This document shows positions 28,217 to 37,457 of a stretch of DNA of 64,000 nucleotides, piece after piece (within the stretch, counting starts at the first letter, position 1; each line of letters opens with the position of its first letter). Made by a program: the position numbers and the translations under genes. Source of the DNA: SB25 sp050180705 (lineage in GTDB: Bacteria > Bacteroidota > Bacteroidia > Bacteroidales > Tenuifilaceae); the NCBI GenBank assembly GCA_050180705.1, contig JBFXDX010000015.1, positions 1 through 64,000 of the forward strand. The letters run 5' to 3'. Under the pieces are notes generated by a model. It searched no databases. It was given only the letters and a program-made list of their open reading frames with translations, and was not told where the DNA came from.

Positions 28217-28306
28217 ATAATATTCCAGTTCACTTGCTGGTTTTGTATTATGATTTGTTATAATTGATGATATAAAAACTGATTGACTAATTGCCAATTT
28301 CGTAAT
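28217..28306 (-). pseudogene. Decayed duplicate of the 5' end of the regulator gene
   Basis: This stretch aligns with 25986-26074, the start of the regulator gene. From GTATT to GTAAT (28245-28306 against 26012-26074) roughly four of five bases agree with a single-base gap, and most differences are transitions. Read on the minus strand it begins ITKLAIS, against ITKLAIG in the intact regulator signal peptide. The start codon region is deleted, so it is a fossil. It lies 16 bases from the 23-bp repeat at the end of mnmA. Confidence 0.7.
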
Positions 28307-28327
28307 TTAGAATGATCTGGAGATTGA

Positions 28328-29503
28328 TTATTCGGCAATTACACCCGATCCAATAAGTTCATCGCCATAGTACCATGCAGCAAACTGCCCTGCGGTTATA
28401 CCTCGTTGCGGATCGTTAAATACGATGTATATTCCTTCGTTTTTGTAGTATAATGTGGCTTTCTGTAGAGGCTGACGATAGCGAATGCGAACCATTAATT
28501 CGATGTGTTGTCCAATGGATAATTTTAAATCGGGACGTACCCAGTGAATCTCGTTGGTGTTAATGAATAGCGCTTTACGGTAAAGGCCTGGATGATTTTG
28601 TCCCATTCCAACGTAAACAATGTTTTCGGCAATATCAGTAGAAATAACGAACAATGGTTCTGCTTTTCCTCCAACATTAAGTCCCTTTCGCTGGCCTATT
28701 GTGTAGAACTGTGCGCCTTGATGCTCTCCAACCTTTTTCCCTTTACTCTTGTTGTAAATAATTGGCTTCGATAGGTTTTCAAGATCGGTGTCATCGTATT
28801 TTGTGAGGGAACTATAGTATTCTACAGGAATTTCAACAATACTTCCCTGGGCTGATTTCAGTTTTTGTTGAAGAAATACAGGTAAATCAACCTTCCCAAC
28901 AAAGCATATTCCTTGAGAATCTTTTCTTTCAGCTGTTGCCAGACATAACTCTGCTGCAATTTTCCGAACCTCTGGCTTTTGAAGATGTCCAATGGGGAAT
29001 AGGGCATTTGCCAGTTGATTTTGGTTTAGCTGGCATAGAAAGTAACTTTGGTCTTTATTTCCATCAAGACCAGCAAGCAGTTGATAGTAGGTATGCCCAT
29101 CAACGTTAACCTCACCCTTACGGCAGTAATGACCAGTAGCCACATACTTTGCACCTAATTTTAGTGCAGCATCCATAAAAGCGTCGAACTTTATTTCTCT
29201 GTTACAAAGTACGTCTGGATTGGGGGTTCTTCCCTTCGAGTACTCATCGAACATGTAATCGACCACACGTTTGCGGTACTGATCGCTTAAATCAACAAAT
29301 TCGAAAGGAATTTTAAGTTTTCGGGCAACCATTTCAGCAAAGTTCATATCGTCATCGAATGGGCAATCTCCTTTTAATACGCCAGTTGTATCATGCCAGT
29401 TTTTCATAAACATTCCGATGACTTCGTAACCTTGTTGCTTTAGTATATAAGCAGCAACGCTCGAATCAACACCTCCCGATAAACCTACAACTACTCTTTC
29501 CAT
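28328..29503 (-). CDS. mnmA: tRNA-specific 2-thiouridylase MnmA
   Basis: The protein has 391 residues. It opens with the PP-loop ATPase motif GLSGGVDSSVAAY (residues 7-19) and carries the two catalytic cysteines, Cys100 in NPDVLCNREIKF and Cys200 in DSQGICFVGKV. GHYCRKGEV lies between them, and the C-terminal barrel starts GQRKGLNVGG and ends QRGITAGQFAAWY. It thiolates U34 of tRNAs for Lys, Glu and Gln. Its last codons occur again as a fragment at 26154-26176. Housekeeping gene, full length. Confidence 0.97.
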   Translation of the reverse strand: MERVVVGLSGGVDSSVAAYILKQQGYEVIGMFMKNWHDTTGVLKGDCPFDDDMNFAEMVARKLKIPFEFVDLSDQYRKRVVDYMFDEYSKGRTPNPDVLCNREIKFDAFMDAALKLGAKYVATGHYCRKGEVNVDGHTYYQLLAGLDGNKDQSYFLCQLNQNQLANALFPIGHLQKPEVRKIAAELCLATAERKDSQGICFVGKVDLPVFLQQKLKSAQGSIVEIPVEYYSSLTKYDDTDLENLSKPIIYNKSKGKKVGEHQGAQFYTIGQRKGLNVGGKAEPLFVISTDIAENIVYVGMGQNHPGLYRKALFINTNEIHWVRPDLKLSIGQHIELMVRIRYRQPLQKATLYYKNEGIYIVFNDPQRGITAGQFAAWYYGDELIGSGVIAE

Positions 29504-29525
29504 TTCGAATTATTTTTTCAGGTTG

Positions 29526-29533
29526 CAAAGGTA
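29526..29533 (-). promoter_or_regulatory. Candidate -7 box of mnmA
   Basis: On the minus strand TACCTTTG matches TAnnTTTG exactly, 22 bases before the mnmA ATG. No clear TTTG lies 19-21 bases further upstream, so support is partial. Confidence 0.4.
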
Positions 29534-29630
29534 CTAATTTATGAGAAGCATTTTTTTTATTATAAATACGATTTTTGAGTCCTGATTCTAAACTCACAGG
29601 TCTCTTTTTATTATTTTTACAAGTCAATCT

Positions 29631-29960
29631 ATGAGAATAACTCGAAGATATATATGTTCAATTTGTCTGCTATTACTATTTATAACGCCAATAGCAGCAA
29701 AATTTGGTGATGGATTATTCCACCATCACGACCATTTTCATTGCAATGCTCAATGTGAATCTCATTTTCATGCACACCACGAGAAGTGCCCGATTTTAAA
29801 TTATGAACTTACCCTTTTGTCGGATAGGCTTCTGGTAATCAACTATGAAAAGTCCGAGTTGTGCGCTGAGAATCATTTTACGATAAACTATATAGTTTAT
29901 TCTAACGAATCATTATTTCTGTTTTACCTCAGAGCACCTCCGCAATATATTACCATCTAA
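29631..29960 (+). CDS. Small exported His-rich protein, putative metal-binding
   Basis: The 109-residue product has an N-terminal hydrophobic segment (ICSICLLLLFITPIAAKFG) that reads as a signal peptide. A dense metal-ligand patch follows at residues 31-53: nine His, in HHHDHFHC and HFHAHHEKC, plus Cys38, Cys42 and Cys53. The rest is ordinary and ends in a hydrophobic segment near IVYSNESLFLFYLRAPP. I do not recognise a family. It lies 262 bases upstream of, and in the same direction as, a TonB-dependent receptor, so a role in periplasmic or outer-membrane handling of zinc, copper, nickel or a similar metal is plausible. That it is a real gene is supported by the signal-like start and the composition. 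The function is inferred. Confidence 0.7.
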   Translation: MRITRRYICSICLLLLFITPIAAKFGDGLFHHHDHFHCNAQCESHFHAHHEKCPILNYELTLLSDRLLVINYEKSELCAENHFTINYIVYSNESLFLFYLRAPPQYITI

Positions 29961-30222
29961 AAATGTGAATTCAATATTGACGTATTTATAAACACATTGT
30001 AACGGTCAATGATATGCTGAACGAAAAAGATTTTTCTGTAAGTGAAAATTTTTTTCGTTGAGTTTATTCTTATTTGATTTAGTGTAGAAATACATTCCAT
30101 ATTGAATTTGCTTCAAAGTAATTTTTTGTTGCAACAGGCTATTTCATATTGATTTCATGTGTAGTGAACTTAATATGAGGCATGTATGCGATACATATAC
30201 TATTTCATTAAATTATCAAAAT

Positions 30223-32454
30223 ATGAATCATAAACAGCTATTAATAATAATCCTACTCTTTATTTCTGCAATCTCAAATGCACAAAACTCAATATTTGGA
30301 ACAGTGGTAGATGAGAATGCAAAACCACTAGTTGGAGCATCTGTGTATATTCCTGATTATAGTAAGGGAACGGTTACCGATAAAAACGGAAAATATATAA
30401 TATCAGGAATTCCTAATGGGAATGTTAATGTCAGCTATTCATTTATAGGCTATTCAAATGCAATAGAGATAATTAATTTTGAAGGAAATTCCAAAGAGAG
30501 AAACATTAAATTAGTTCAAACGCCAATCCAAACTGAAGCGATTGTAGTTTCGGGTGGTTATCGATCTTCGCAGCATCAGAATGCCGTCAAAATTGATGTT
30601 TTAAAGTTGAAGGAGTTGCAGGAAATAGTCACACCTAACTTTGCAAAAGCGTTGACTTCAATCCCTGGGGTTGATATGATAAGTAAGGGCAATGGCGTTA
30701 CAAAACCCGTAATTCGTGGTTTGTCGATGAACGATATATTGATTTTGAACAACGGAGTACGGTTCGAGAATTACCAGTACTCCAATCATCATCCGTTAGG
30801 AATTGATGAGTTTGGAGTTGAAACAGTTGAGGTGATTAAAGGCCCGGCCTCGTTGTTGTACGGTGCTGATGCAATTGGTGGTGTTATTAATTTTATAAAG
30901 GAGCAGCCTGCTCCGGTTGGAGGAATTTTAGGTGATTACAATTTTCAGTATCACACAAACTCCAATGGAGTTGTTAATAACATTGGTTTTAAGGGAACTA
31001 CCGATAAATTTTTTGGAGGGCTTCGGTTTGGGCAGAAGAGCCATGCCGATTATTTGCAGGGTGGTGGCGATTTTGTCCCAAACTCTCGGTTTAACGAGTA
31101 CTCATTCAAAACCAATTTTGGCTTTGTAGGGCAAAATTCTACTGTGAAGTTCAATTACGATTACAATAGTCAGAATTTGGGATTGGTAGAAGAGGAGGCT
31201 GTGGAATCGATATTAAAAAGAGGCCGACAAAATGATATTTTCTATCAAAGGCTAAATAGCCATTTGTTTGCATCGGAAGCCAAAATATTTCTTGGGAAAA
31301 GCCGAGTTGAACTAAATGCTTCGTATCAGAATACAGAGTTAACTCATTTTGGCGAAAAGGATGAGTACGAACTTCAGATGTATCTGGGAACCTTAATATA
31401 CGATGCTAAATTTTTTGTCCCAGCTATTAGCAATACCGATTTTATATTGGGGTTTCAGGGGATAAATCAGAAGAATCAGAATATCAATGGACGGGAAACT
31501 ATTTTGCTACCCAATGCAAACTCAAATAGTTATTCTGGATTTTTATTTGCACAGAGAGCATTTATTGAAAAGATAAAAGTTCAAGCAGGAGTTAGGTTCG
31601 ATTCCAAATCAATCAGTTCCGAATCGGTAGGAACTGAGTCAAATTCAGATTATCGTTCTAGGTTATCGAAAGACTATAGTAGTTTCTCTGGATCAATAGG
31701 AGGTACTTATAGGCTTACTCCAGATTTACTATTTCGGATAAATGGAGCAACTGCTTTTCGAAATCCTAATTTGGCAGAACTGACATCGAATGGGCCACAC
31801 GAGGAACGCTACGAATTCGGCGATGCAAACCTTTCTCCTGAAAAGTCGTTTGAATTGGATTTTAGCATGCACTATCATACCGATAATTTTTTGTTTGATA
31901 TTGCTGCATTTCGTAACTGGATCAACGATTACATTTTCATTGCTCCAACAGGAATTTTATCATCCGAAGGATTGGGCATTTATCAGTATACTCAAAAAAA
32001 CTCGGTTCTTTACGGAGGAGAGGTTGGCATGCAGGTTCATCCGCGTGGAGCCGATGGTTTTCACATTAGTTCGTCATATTCTTTTGTGGTTGGCAAGCAA
32101 AGCAATGGAGATTATTTGCCTTTTATACCTGCTCATAGGATAAATCTTGATTTATCGTTTAAGAGATCTCGTGCTTTGTTTTTTGATAATGCATTTGTTT
32201 CAGTTCAGCCCAGCTATACTTTTTCTCAGAATCATATAGCGTTGGAAGAATCGAAAACCGATGGTTATGGGCTAATCGACATTTCAATGGGAGGAAGCAT
32301 TAGGGTTAAAACTATAAATGTTCAACTGATTATCGGGGTAAATAATTTATTCGATAAGAAGTATATCGATCATTTATCAACATTGAAAGAGGTGAGGCTG
32401 TATAATCCTGGCAGAAACATCTCATTTACAATGAAAATTCCTTTTGAAATGTAG
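30223..32454 (+). CDS. TonB-dependent outer-membrane receptor, probably for a metal or metal complex
   Basis: Start moved to the ATG before MNHKQLLIIILLFISAISNA, a clear signal peptide; the longer frame from 30157 adds 22 unlikely residues. The protein (about 743 residues) has a carboxypeptidase-regulatory-like domain (IFGTVVDENAKPLVGASVYI) and a plug with PVIRGLSMNDILILNNGVRF and VEVIKGPASLLYGADAIGGV. A 22-strand-type barrel follows, with TAFRNPNLAELTSNGPHEER near the C-terminus and an aromatic-containing end (ISFTMKIPFEM). Size and the NHHPLGID plug stretch resemble ZnuD-like metal receptors more than SusC. The His-rich small protein upstream supports metal uptake. No susD-like partner is present. 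Substrate inferred. Confidence 0.9.
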   Translation: MNHKQLLIIILLFISAISNAQNSIFGTVVDENAKPLVGASVYIPDYSKGTVTDKNGKYIISGIPNGNVNVSYSFIGYSNAIEIINFEGNSKERNIKLVQTPIQTEAIVVSGGYRSSQHQNAVKIDVLKLKELQEIVTPNFAKALTSIPGVDMISKGNGVTKPVIRGLSMNDILILNNGVRFENYQYSNHHPLGIDEFGVETVEVIKGPASLLYGADAIGGVINFIKEQPAPVGGILGDYNFQYHTNSNGVVNNIGFKGTTDKFFGGLRFGQKSHADYLQGGGDFVPNSRFNEYSFKTNFGFVGQNSTVKFNYDYNSQNLGLVEEEAVESILKRGRQNDIFYQRLNSHLFASEAKIFLGKSRVELNASYQNTELTHFGEKDEYELQMYLGTLIYDAKFFVPAISNTDFILGFQGINQKNQNINGRETILLPNANSNSYSGFLFAQRAFIEKIKVQAGVRFDSKSISSESVGTESNSDYRSRLSKDYSSFSGSIGGTYRLTPDLLFRINGATAFRNPNLAELTSNGPHEERYEFGDANLSPEKSFELDFSMHYHTDNFLFDIAAFRNWINDYIFIAPTGILSSEGLGIYQYTQKNSVLYGGEVGMQVHPRGADGFHISSSYSFVVGKQSNGDYLPFIPAHRINLDLSFKRSRALFFDNAFVSVQPSYTFSQNHIALEESKTDGYGLIDISMGGSIRVKTINVQLIIGVNNLFDKKYIDHLSTLKEVRLYNPGRNISFTMKIPFEM

Positions 32455-32461
32455 TTTTTAT

Positions 32462-32500
32462 GGGAGTTGAGGCTAATTTGCCTTAACTCCCTGCTTTATA
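32462..32500 (+). terminator. Hairpin between convergent genes
   Basis: GGGAGTTGAGGC (32462-32473) pairs with GCCTTAACTCCC (32480-32491), 12 bp with one wobble. A moderately T-rich tail follows on the plus strand, so it probably ends the receptor transcript. The stop codon of the converging gene (32473-32475) lies inside the hairpin. The minus side has no T-run. Confidence 0.6.
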
Positions 32501-33417
32501 ATTTTACCAGTTAGTGTTTGTCTATTGTCGATGTTAACCTTATATATATAAACACCATTAGGTTGATCGGAAATATCAGCCTCACTATTATTGATATTCT
32601 TTATAAAAAGAAGTTTTCCGTTTATATTGTAGAATTCAATGCTTGAGCATTTGCTATTTACTATATCATTGGTAAAATGTATGATTCCGCTTGTTGGGTT
32701 TGGATATATTACGGTTGGATTTACCAATTTATCATTAACACTGCCCGAAACATCATATCCACGGAAAACAATATCGTCAATCATCCATCCGTCCTTATTT
32801 GTGTTGATGTTGTCGCTTTTAAACCTGAATCGTATTATGCGAGGATCTGATTCTGCATTTACTTTTTTAGTTAATACATACCATGCCCAGTGGAGCTCAA
32901 CGTATTTCCATCCATTTGAATTCCCTGAAAATCCATATTCATTACCGTGTATTGTATCGGAATAAATTCCAATATAGTTATGATAAGGAGCATTGTTGTC
33001 GTTAATAATATTCGTCCAAGTGTTTCCATTGTCATATGATATTTCTATTATACCACCGTCAATTAGGGTGTCGGTGTCGAACTTATGGTAAAACGAAAGA
33101 ATTCCTTCGGGGATAAAATAATTTTCGGTATTTAGGTTTATTGTGATTGAGAAATAATCGTTTAATCCGGTGGAATATGTATGTAAAGTGTCTGTAATTA
33201 TTGGCGTTTTGCCAGAATGTGATGAATTGAAACTGTTTTTACTGGGTGTTCCAATCTTCCATATGTTGGTTTGCGTCGTATTTATCGATATACAATTATT
33301 TAGTGGTCGTAATTTTAATGAATCACAAAATAGAAGATTTCCCCAAGGCGTGGAATTTTGACTATAGAGTGAACTACCGTACAGTAGGATTATTAATAAG
33401 TATGTAATTCTTTTCAT
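32473..33417 (-). CDS. T9SS-secreted protein with MAM/choice-of-anchor-like beta-sandwich
   Basis: The 314-residue protein has a signal peptide (MKRITYLLIILLYGSSLYSQ) and a beta-sandwich of about 190 residues. Its motifs (LSFYHKFDTDTLIDGGIIEI, SYDNGNTWTNII, RFRFKSDNINTNKDGWMIDD) are like those of MAM or immune-inhibitor-A-type domains in secreted Bacteroidota proteins. It ends with a type IX secretion sorting domain: VIYPNPTSGIIHFTND, then FYNINGKLLFIKN and GVYIYKVN. It therefore leaves the cell through T9SS. No catalytic residues are visible and its role is unknown. It lies 18 bases after the TPR/PD40 gene on the same strand. Confidence 0.85.
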   Translation of the reverse strand: MKRITYLLIILLYGSSLYSQNSTPWGNLLFCDSLKLRPLNNCISINTTQTNIWKIGTPSKNSFNSSHSGKTPIITDTLHTYSTGLNDYFSITINLNTENYFIPEGILSFYHKFDTDTLIDGGIIEISYDNGNTWTNIINDNNAPYHNYIGIYSDTIHGNEYGFSGNSNGWKYVELHWAWYVLTKKVNAESDPRIIRFRFKSDNINTNKDGWMIDDIVFRGYDVSGSVNDKLVNPTVIYPNPTSGIIHFTNDIVNSKCSSIEFYNINGKLLFIKNINNSEADISDQPNGVYIYKVNIDNRQTLTGKIIKQGVKAN

Positions 33418-33435
33418 CTATGGGTATTAAGGAAT

Positions 33436-35802
33436 CTATTGCTTGTTATTCTTTCTTGAGTATATATATAGGCCTAATGCCGAAATTAAAATAAACGAAA
33501 TTAGAATGTACAACCACCAATTCGATGTTTTTTCATCTCCACTTTGGGTTAAACTGTTGTAAAGGTTGAATTTTAGATCGTTTGATAAGTTCATATAATC
33601 GCCAATAGTTACCTGAGCGAGTATTCGCATCAATTCCGATAAATATGTTTTGTAACCTTCGGGGTTATTATTTTTGAAATTTCGAATAAGTTCTTCTATT
33701 GTCTTTGTATCAGGATTATTAACTAATGTAGCAGCAAGTAATTTGCTGAGTTCTGGCGATGCCAAGTTTATAAGTCGATTGTAAAAATGGGTGAATGAAT
33801 TATAGTTTGAACTTGGTATATTTCTGAGTTGCCGTTTTTCTGGACGCGACTCAGATTTTATAATTTTATCGGCAAGGGCAGCCAAAGCCATAGTTATGGC
33901 ATCTTTTTCCTCGAATGTTTGGAAAGCATGAGCAAACTCAATTACATTTTCGTTTAGTTGTGATTTATTGAAATTCCATTCATTCTTAAGGATTTTGGTG
34001 AGCATTGGCTGTGTATTAACAGGGGCAAGAAGCAGGAGTATTTCTGCTAGGTTGTTGTTGTCCGTATCAATGGCTGTATCAAAAGTCCTTGTAGTATTGG
34101 TACTTTCTTGGGAGTCCAATGCATTCTTATTTTTTTGAATTGTCGCCAAATTATTTGTATCACGGAATTGCCTTAATAGATTAATTCTATCCTGTACTGG
34201 ATTTGAAGTTATTGAATCATTCTTAAAAGCTTCATCCTGTTGAACTGCGATTACATTTATTTTTTCAGCATCGGTTCGGTTTGGCTTGGCTTGTATTTTT
34301 TCCGCAATTTGAATCTTTTCCTTTATATCGAAACTCTTGCCTGCAAAGAACAACTTATACCGTTTTAGCGGATCTATCCTTAGCGCAATATCAGAATTCG
34401 TGATGTCCATTAGCGCAATACCTTCGGTATTAAGAGTGTCAATTACTATTTTCTTGTAATTTCCATCAGAAATTCTGTCGGAAAGCGAAGTGGATGATAC
34501 AATGTTTTTCATGAATTTAGGAATGAAAAGTTCAACTTCGCAAATATCCTGATCTCCGAATCCATCAGAGTCGAATTTAGCGAGTAGTCCTTTTGATCCA
34601 TCCCCAATAGGCTGATAAAACAGATTGTCGTCGGTAGTGTTAATTGGGTACCCAAGATTGATTGGAGTGGTCCATTCTCCTGTTGAGTTCAGTTGCGATA
34701 TAAAGATATCGTATCCCCCCATGTTGTTATGCCCTTCGGAGCTAAAGTATAGCATAGAACCATTGTTCGTAATGAATGGGGTATTTTCGTTGAAACTGGT
34801 ATTGATAGAAGGTCCCAAGTTCTTAGGCAATCCCCAGTCATCGTTTGTAGTACGTTCACTAACATAGATATCCAAATCGCCGTAGCCACCTTTTCTGTTG
34901 CTTGTAAAGTATAAGGACTTTCCATCGGCACTAACACAAGCGTGTGTTTCGTAATATTCCGAGTTGATGTTCTTGTTAAGTTTTGCCATTGGCGACCATT
35001 TCCCATTCCGAAGGTGCGATACGTATATATTACCATCGTGATTATCGTCCTTAAATAGGTAGAGTTCGCTGCCATCGTATGATAGCGAGAGCGTGGAGCA
35101 ATTGCCATCTACCTGTAAATCGAGAGTGATATTTTTAGGAGTGCTCCACTCTCCATTGCTTCCAAGATTTGAAACAAATACAGCTTGGTAGAATTTTCGT
35201 TTGGTTGTATATGCTAATGTTTTTCCATCGCCAGATATAATCGGGTTGAAATTGGCAAAACGATCATTTATTTTTTCGCCTAGGTTGGTTTGAAGAAAGT
35301 TTACTGGTGTTTTTTGAAGGATAATAGAGTTTTTTGCAGAGTTAACCTGATGATCAAAGTATTCGAGGTTCCACTGGTCTTTTCCGCTGGAAATTTCTTT
35401 AAATTTCTTGAATTCAGCTAAAGCTTTATCAATTTGATTGTTTACAAAGTATGCATTGCCGAGGTAGAAAATAGCATCGATAGGAGCTTGAGTTTCAAAA
35501 ATCGATTCCTCATTATATTTTTTTGTTGTGCTAAGAACTGCCTTTTGAAGATAACTTATTGATTTTTCCTTATTTCCAGGAATGCTAAGGTAGCAAAATC
35601 CAATTTTATAGTTAAGGTTATAGTTGTCGGGTTGATGTTTATATATTTGAAGATACAAGGCAACTGCTTCTTCGTAATCTTCAAAGTAGAAGTAGGTGTT
35701 GGCATCCTTATAGGTTTCTTCTATTTCTTTTTTTGTTTGCGCAGTTACATTTGTTATTAGCAAACAAATCAAGGCTACCAGGGTGTATCTAAGTAATGTC
35801 AT
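33436..35802 (-). CDS. TPR and PD40 (WD40-like) repeat protein with C-terminal membrane anchor
   Basis: The 788-residue protein has a signal peptide (TLVALICLLITNVTAQ) and N-terminal tetratricopeptide helices (YFEDYEEAVALYLQIYKHQP, YNLNYKIGFCYLSIPG). From about residue 185 it has PD40/TolB-like propeller repeats with the signatures GDGKTLAYTTKRK, ADGKSLYFTSNRKGGYGDLD and GSMLYFSSEGHNNMGGYDIF. The long C-terminal part (about 440-750) is low in recognisable domains and ends in one membrane helix, WWLYILISFILISALGLYIY. Related proteins such as PorE combine TPR, PD40 and an OmpA-like domain; here the OmpA part is missing and a helix takes its place. It may belong to envelope or T9SS machinery. 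It follows its paralogue by 16 bases. Confidence 0.82.
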   Translation of the reverse strand: MTLLRYTLVALICLLITNVTAQTKKEIEETYKDANTYFYFEDYEEAVALYLQIYKHQPDNYNLNYKIGFCYLSIPGNKEKSISYLQKAVLSTTKKYNEESIFETQAPIDAIFYLGNAYFVNNQIDKALAEFKKFKEISSGKDQWNLEYFDHQVNSAKNSIILQKTPVNFLQTNLGEKINDRFANFNPIISGDGKTLAYTTKRKFYQAVFVSNLGSNGEWSTPKNITLDLQVDGNCSTLSLSYDGSELYLFKDDNHDGNIYVSHLRNGKWSPMAKLNKNINSEYYETHACVSADGKSLYFTSNRKGGYGDLDIYVSERTTNDDWGLPKNLGPSINTSFNENTPFITNNGSMLYFSSEGHNNMGGYDIFISQLNSTGEWTTPINLGYPINTTDDNLFYQPIGDGSKGLLAKFDSDGFGDQDICEVELFIPKFMKNIVSSTSLSDRISDGNYKKIVIDTLNTEGIALMDITNSDIALRIDPLKRYKLFFAGKSFDIKEKIQIAEKIQAKPNRTDAEKINVIAVQQDEAFKNDSITSNPVQDRINLLRQFRDTNNLATIQKNKNALDSQESTNTTRTFDTAIDTDNNNLAEILLLLAPVNTQPMLTKILKNEWNFNKSQLNENVIEFAHAFQTFEEKDAITMALAALADKIIKSESRPEKRQLRNIPSSNYNSFTHFYNRLINLASPELSKLLAATLVNNPDTKTIEELIRNFKNNNPEGYKTYLSELMRILAQVTIGDYMNLSNDLKFNLYNSLTQSGDEKTSNWWLYILISFILISALGLYIYSRKNNKQ

Positions 35803-35818
35803 GGAAGAATCCTATAGT

Positions 35819-37111
35819 TTAGTTGTTAGTAAAATCAATTATAACATGATAAATATCTTCATCTTCACCATTTTCAGCGTTAGGTTTCGATAGATATCCT
35901 TGATTTCCACTTCCAATAGGGAAGAGGAATGTGTCATCATCAGTTGTATTTAGAGGAGGGCCTAAATTGTTAGGGATGCTCCATTCGCTGCCATTCTTTT
36001 CAGAATAAACCAAATCAAAGCCCCCCATGGTTTGATGTCCATTAGAGCTGAAAAAAAGTTTCTTGCTGTTTTCTGTGACAAAAGGGGCAATTTCATCGAA
36101 TGGTGTATTAATGTTTTTGCCAAGATTTACAGGATTAGTCCATTCTCCATCTCCTTTTCTTGTTGACATGTATATGTCAAATCCGCCAAAGCCTCCTTCG
36201 CGGTTACTGCTAAAGTACAGTGTATCTCCGTTGGTCGAAAGCGATCCAAAATTTTCCCAACTCTTCGAGTTGATTTCCTTTGGAAATTTTGTGATTGGAT
36301 TCCACTTGTTTCTAGTTTTATCGAAAGTGCTGTAGTAAAGGTTCGATGCATCGTTATCGTAACGCGATAAAATAAGGATTGAGCCGTTGGATGAAATACC
36401 TACGGTATGAATTTCGCCATCGGCATAAAGTTGAGTGTTTAAATTCAATGGGTTACTCCAGTAGCCAGTATCTTTCTGGCTAATGAGAATTGCATTATAG
36501 AATCGCTGTATCGATGCGTATACTATAAAATTTCCAGTGCTATCAGTTAGTGGATTTTTTTCAGGGAATCTTGTTTTAATATTTCTACCAACCGGTTTAA
36601 TTATGTGTTTCCTTGGATTCGAGAGCATTTGCTGAGCAAAAGCAAGCGATTCAATTTCCTTATTTACAATTCGGATATTATCCTTTTCCTCTGCTTTTAG
36701 CATACTTTTGTATGTGCTAAACACCTGAAGTGCTTTGTCGAAATCGCCGCAGATCCTTAAAGCCCTACCGTATTGTAGAAACGCTTCTCTAGGAGCTTTA
36801 GTCTCCGAAAAGTAACCTTCCTTATAATCATCAGTAGTACTTTGAGTCGCTTTTTCGAAATAGGTTATAGCCTTACTCTTCTGACTAGGAATATGGAGAT
36901 AGCAAAGTCCGATGCGAAAAGAGAGATTATAGTTTGATGGGTATGCTTTGTAAATTTCTTGATATAGTGGTAATGCATCGCGATATTCTTCGTACAGTAG
37001 ATAGTATTCGGCATCAACAAAAACTCTTTTATAGTAAGAGTTCTTTTGACTGAAAACGCTGTTAACTATAAATAGCAATATAAAAAAAACCGGGAGTAGT
37101 CTTATCCTCAT
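35819..37111 (-). CDS. TPR and PD40 repeat protein, paralogue of the next gene
   Basis: This 430-residue protein repeats the first half of the downstream one: signal peptide (RLLPVFFILLFIVNSVFSQ), TPR helices (LLYEEYRDALPLYQEIYKAY, YNLSFRIGLCYLHIPS) and PD40 blades (NGDTLYFSSNREGGFGGFDI, KKLFFSSNGHQTMGGFDLVY). It stops after the propeller. It is probably periplasmic or attached to the outer membrane through a partner. The pair clearly arose by tandem duplication. No catalytic residues; function unknown, possibly a T9SS or gliding-type accessory scaffold. Confidence 0.82.
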   Translation of the reverse strand: MRIRLLPVFFILLFIVNSVFSQKNSYYKRVFVDAEYYLLYEEYRDALPLYQEIYKAYPSNYNLSFRIGLCYLHIPSQKSKAITYFEKATQSTTDDYKEGYFSETKAPREAFLQYGRALRICGDFDKALQVFSTYKSMLKAEEKDNIRIVNKEIESLAFAQQMLSNPRKHIIKPVGRNIKTRFPEKNPLTDSTGNFIVYASIQRFYNAILISQKDTGYWSNPLNLNTQLYADGEIHTVGISSNGSILILSRYDNDASNLYYSTFDKTRNKWNPITKFPKEINSKSWENFGSLSTNGDTLYFSSNREGGFGGFDIYMSTRKGDGEWTNPVNLGKNINTPFDEIAPFVTENSKKLFFSSNGHQTMGGFDLVYSEKNGSEWSIPNNLGPPLNTTDDDTFLFPIGSGNQGYLSKPNAENGEDEDIYHVIIDFTNN

Positions 37112-37457
37112 TAACTATAAGTTTTCAACTTTCTAGATTTAGTTACTCCAAAAAACAATTCAACCTACAATATTCCAAATATCAGAACTATACAACAAAG
37201 TAAATAAATTAACGGATTATATGAAAATAATTCTGATAATTTGTTACTTCTCAACAATTGTAAATTTGAACCTTTTGGCGTTTATTATCAATTAGGTATA
37301 CGGATTTGGGACTACTAAGTTTCTTTTGGTATTTTTGTTAAGTTGAAGTTATTTAGTTAGTTGTGGTATTATAATGTGAAAGTTGAATAGAATTTGATAG
37401 ACATCATAAAAATGTTTACTAAATGTAAATTCTATTCAACTAGAATGTCGATTTTAT
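37112..37457. other. 346-base intergenic region with a 15-bp perfect inverted repeat
   Basis: No gene is visible between the E2 gene and the TPR/PD40 pair (all minus strand). Most of it is AT-rich and unremarkable. The notable structure is a perfect 15-bp inverted repeat, AGTTGAATAGAATTT at 37381-37395 and its complement at 37427-37441, around 31 bases. It begins 16 bases beyond the E2 stop. Confidence 0.6.
37381..37441. repeat. 15-bp perfect inverted repeat, 31-base spacer
   Basis: AGTTGAATAGAATTT and AAATTCTATTCAACT are exact complements. There is no T-run after either arm, so it is not a standard terminator. It could be an mRNA 3' end structure for the E2 transcript or a binding site. Confidence 0.7.
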
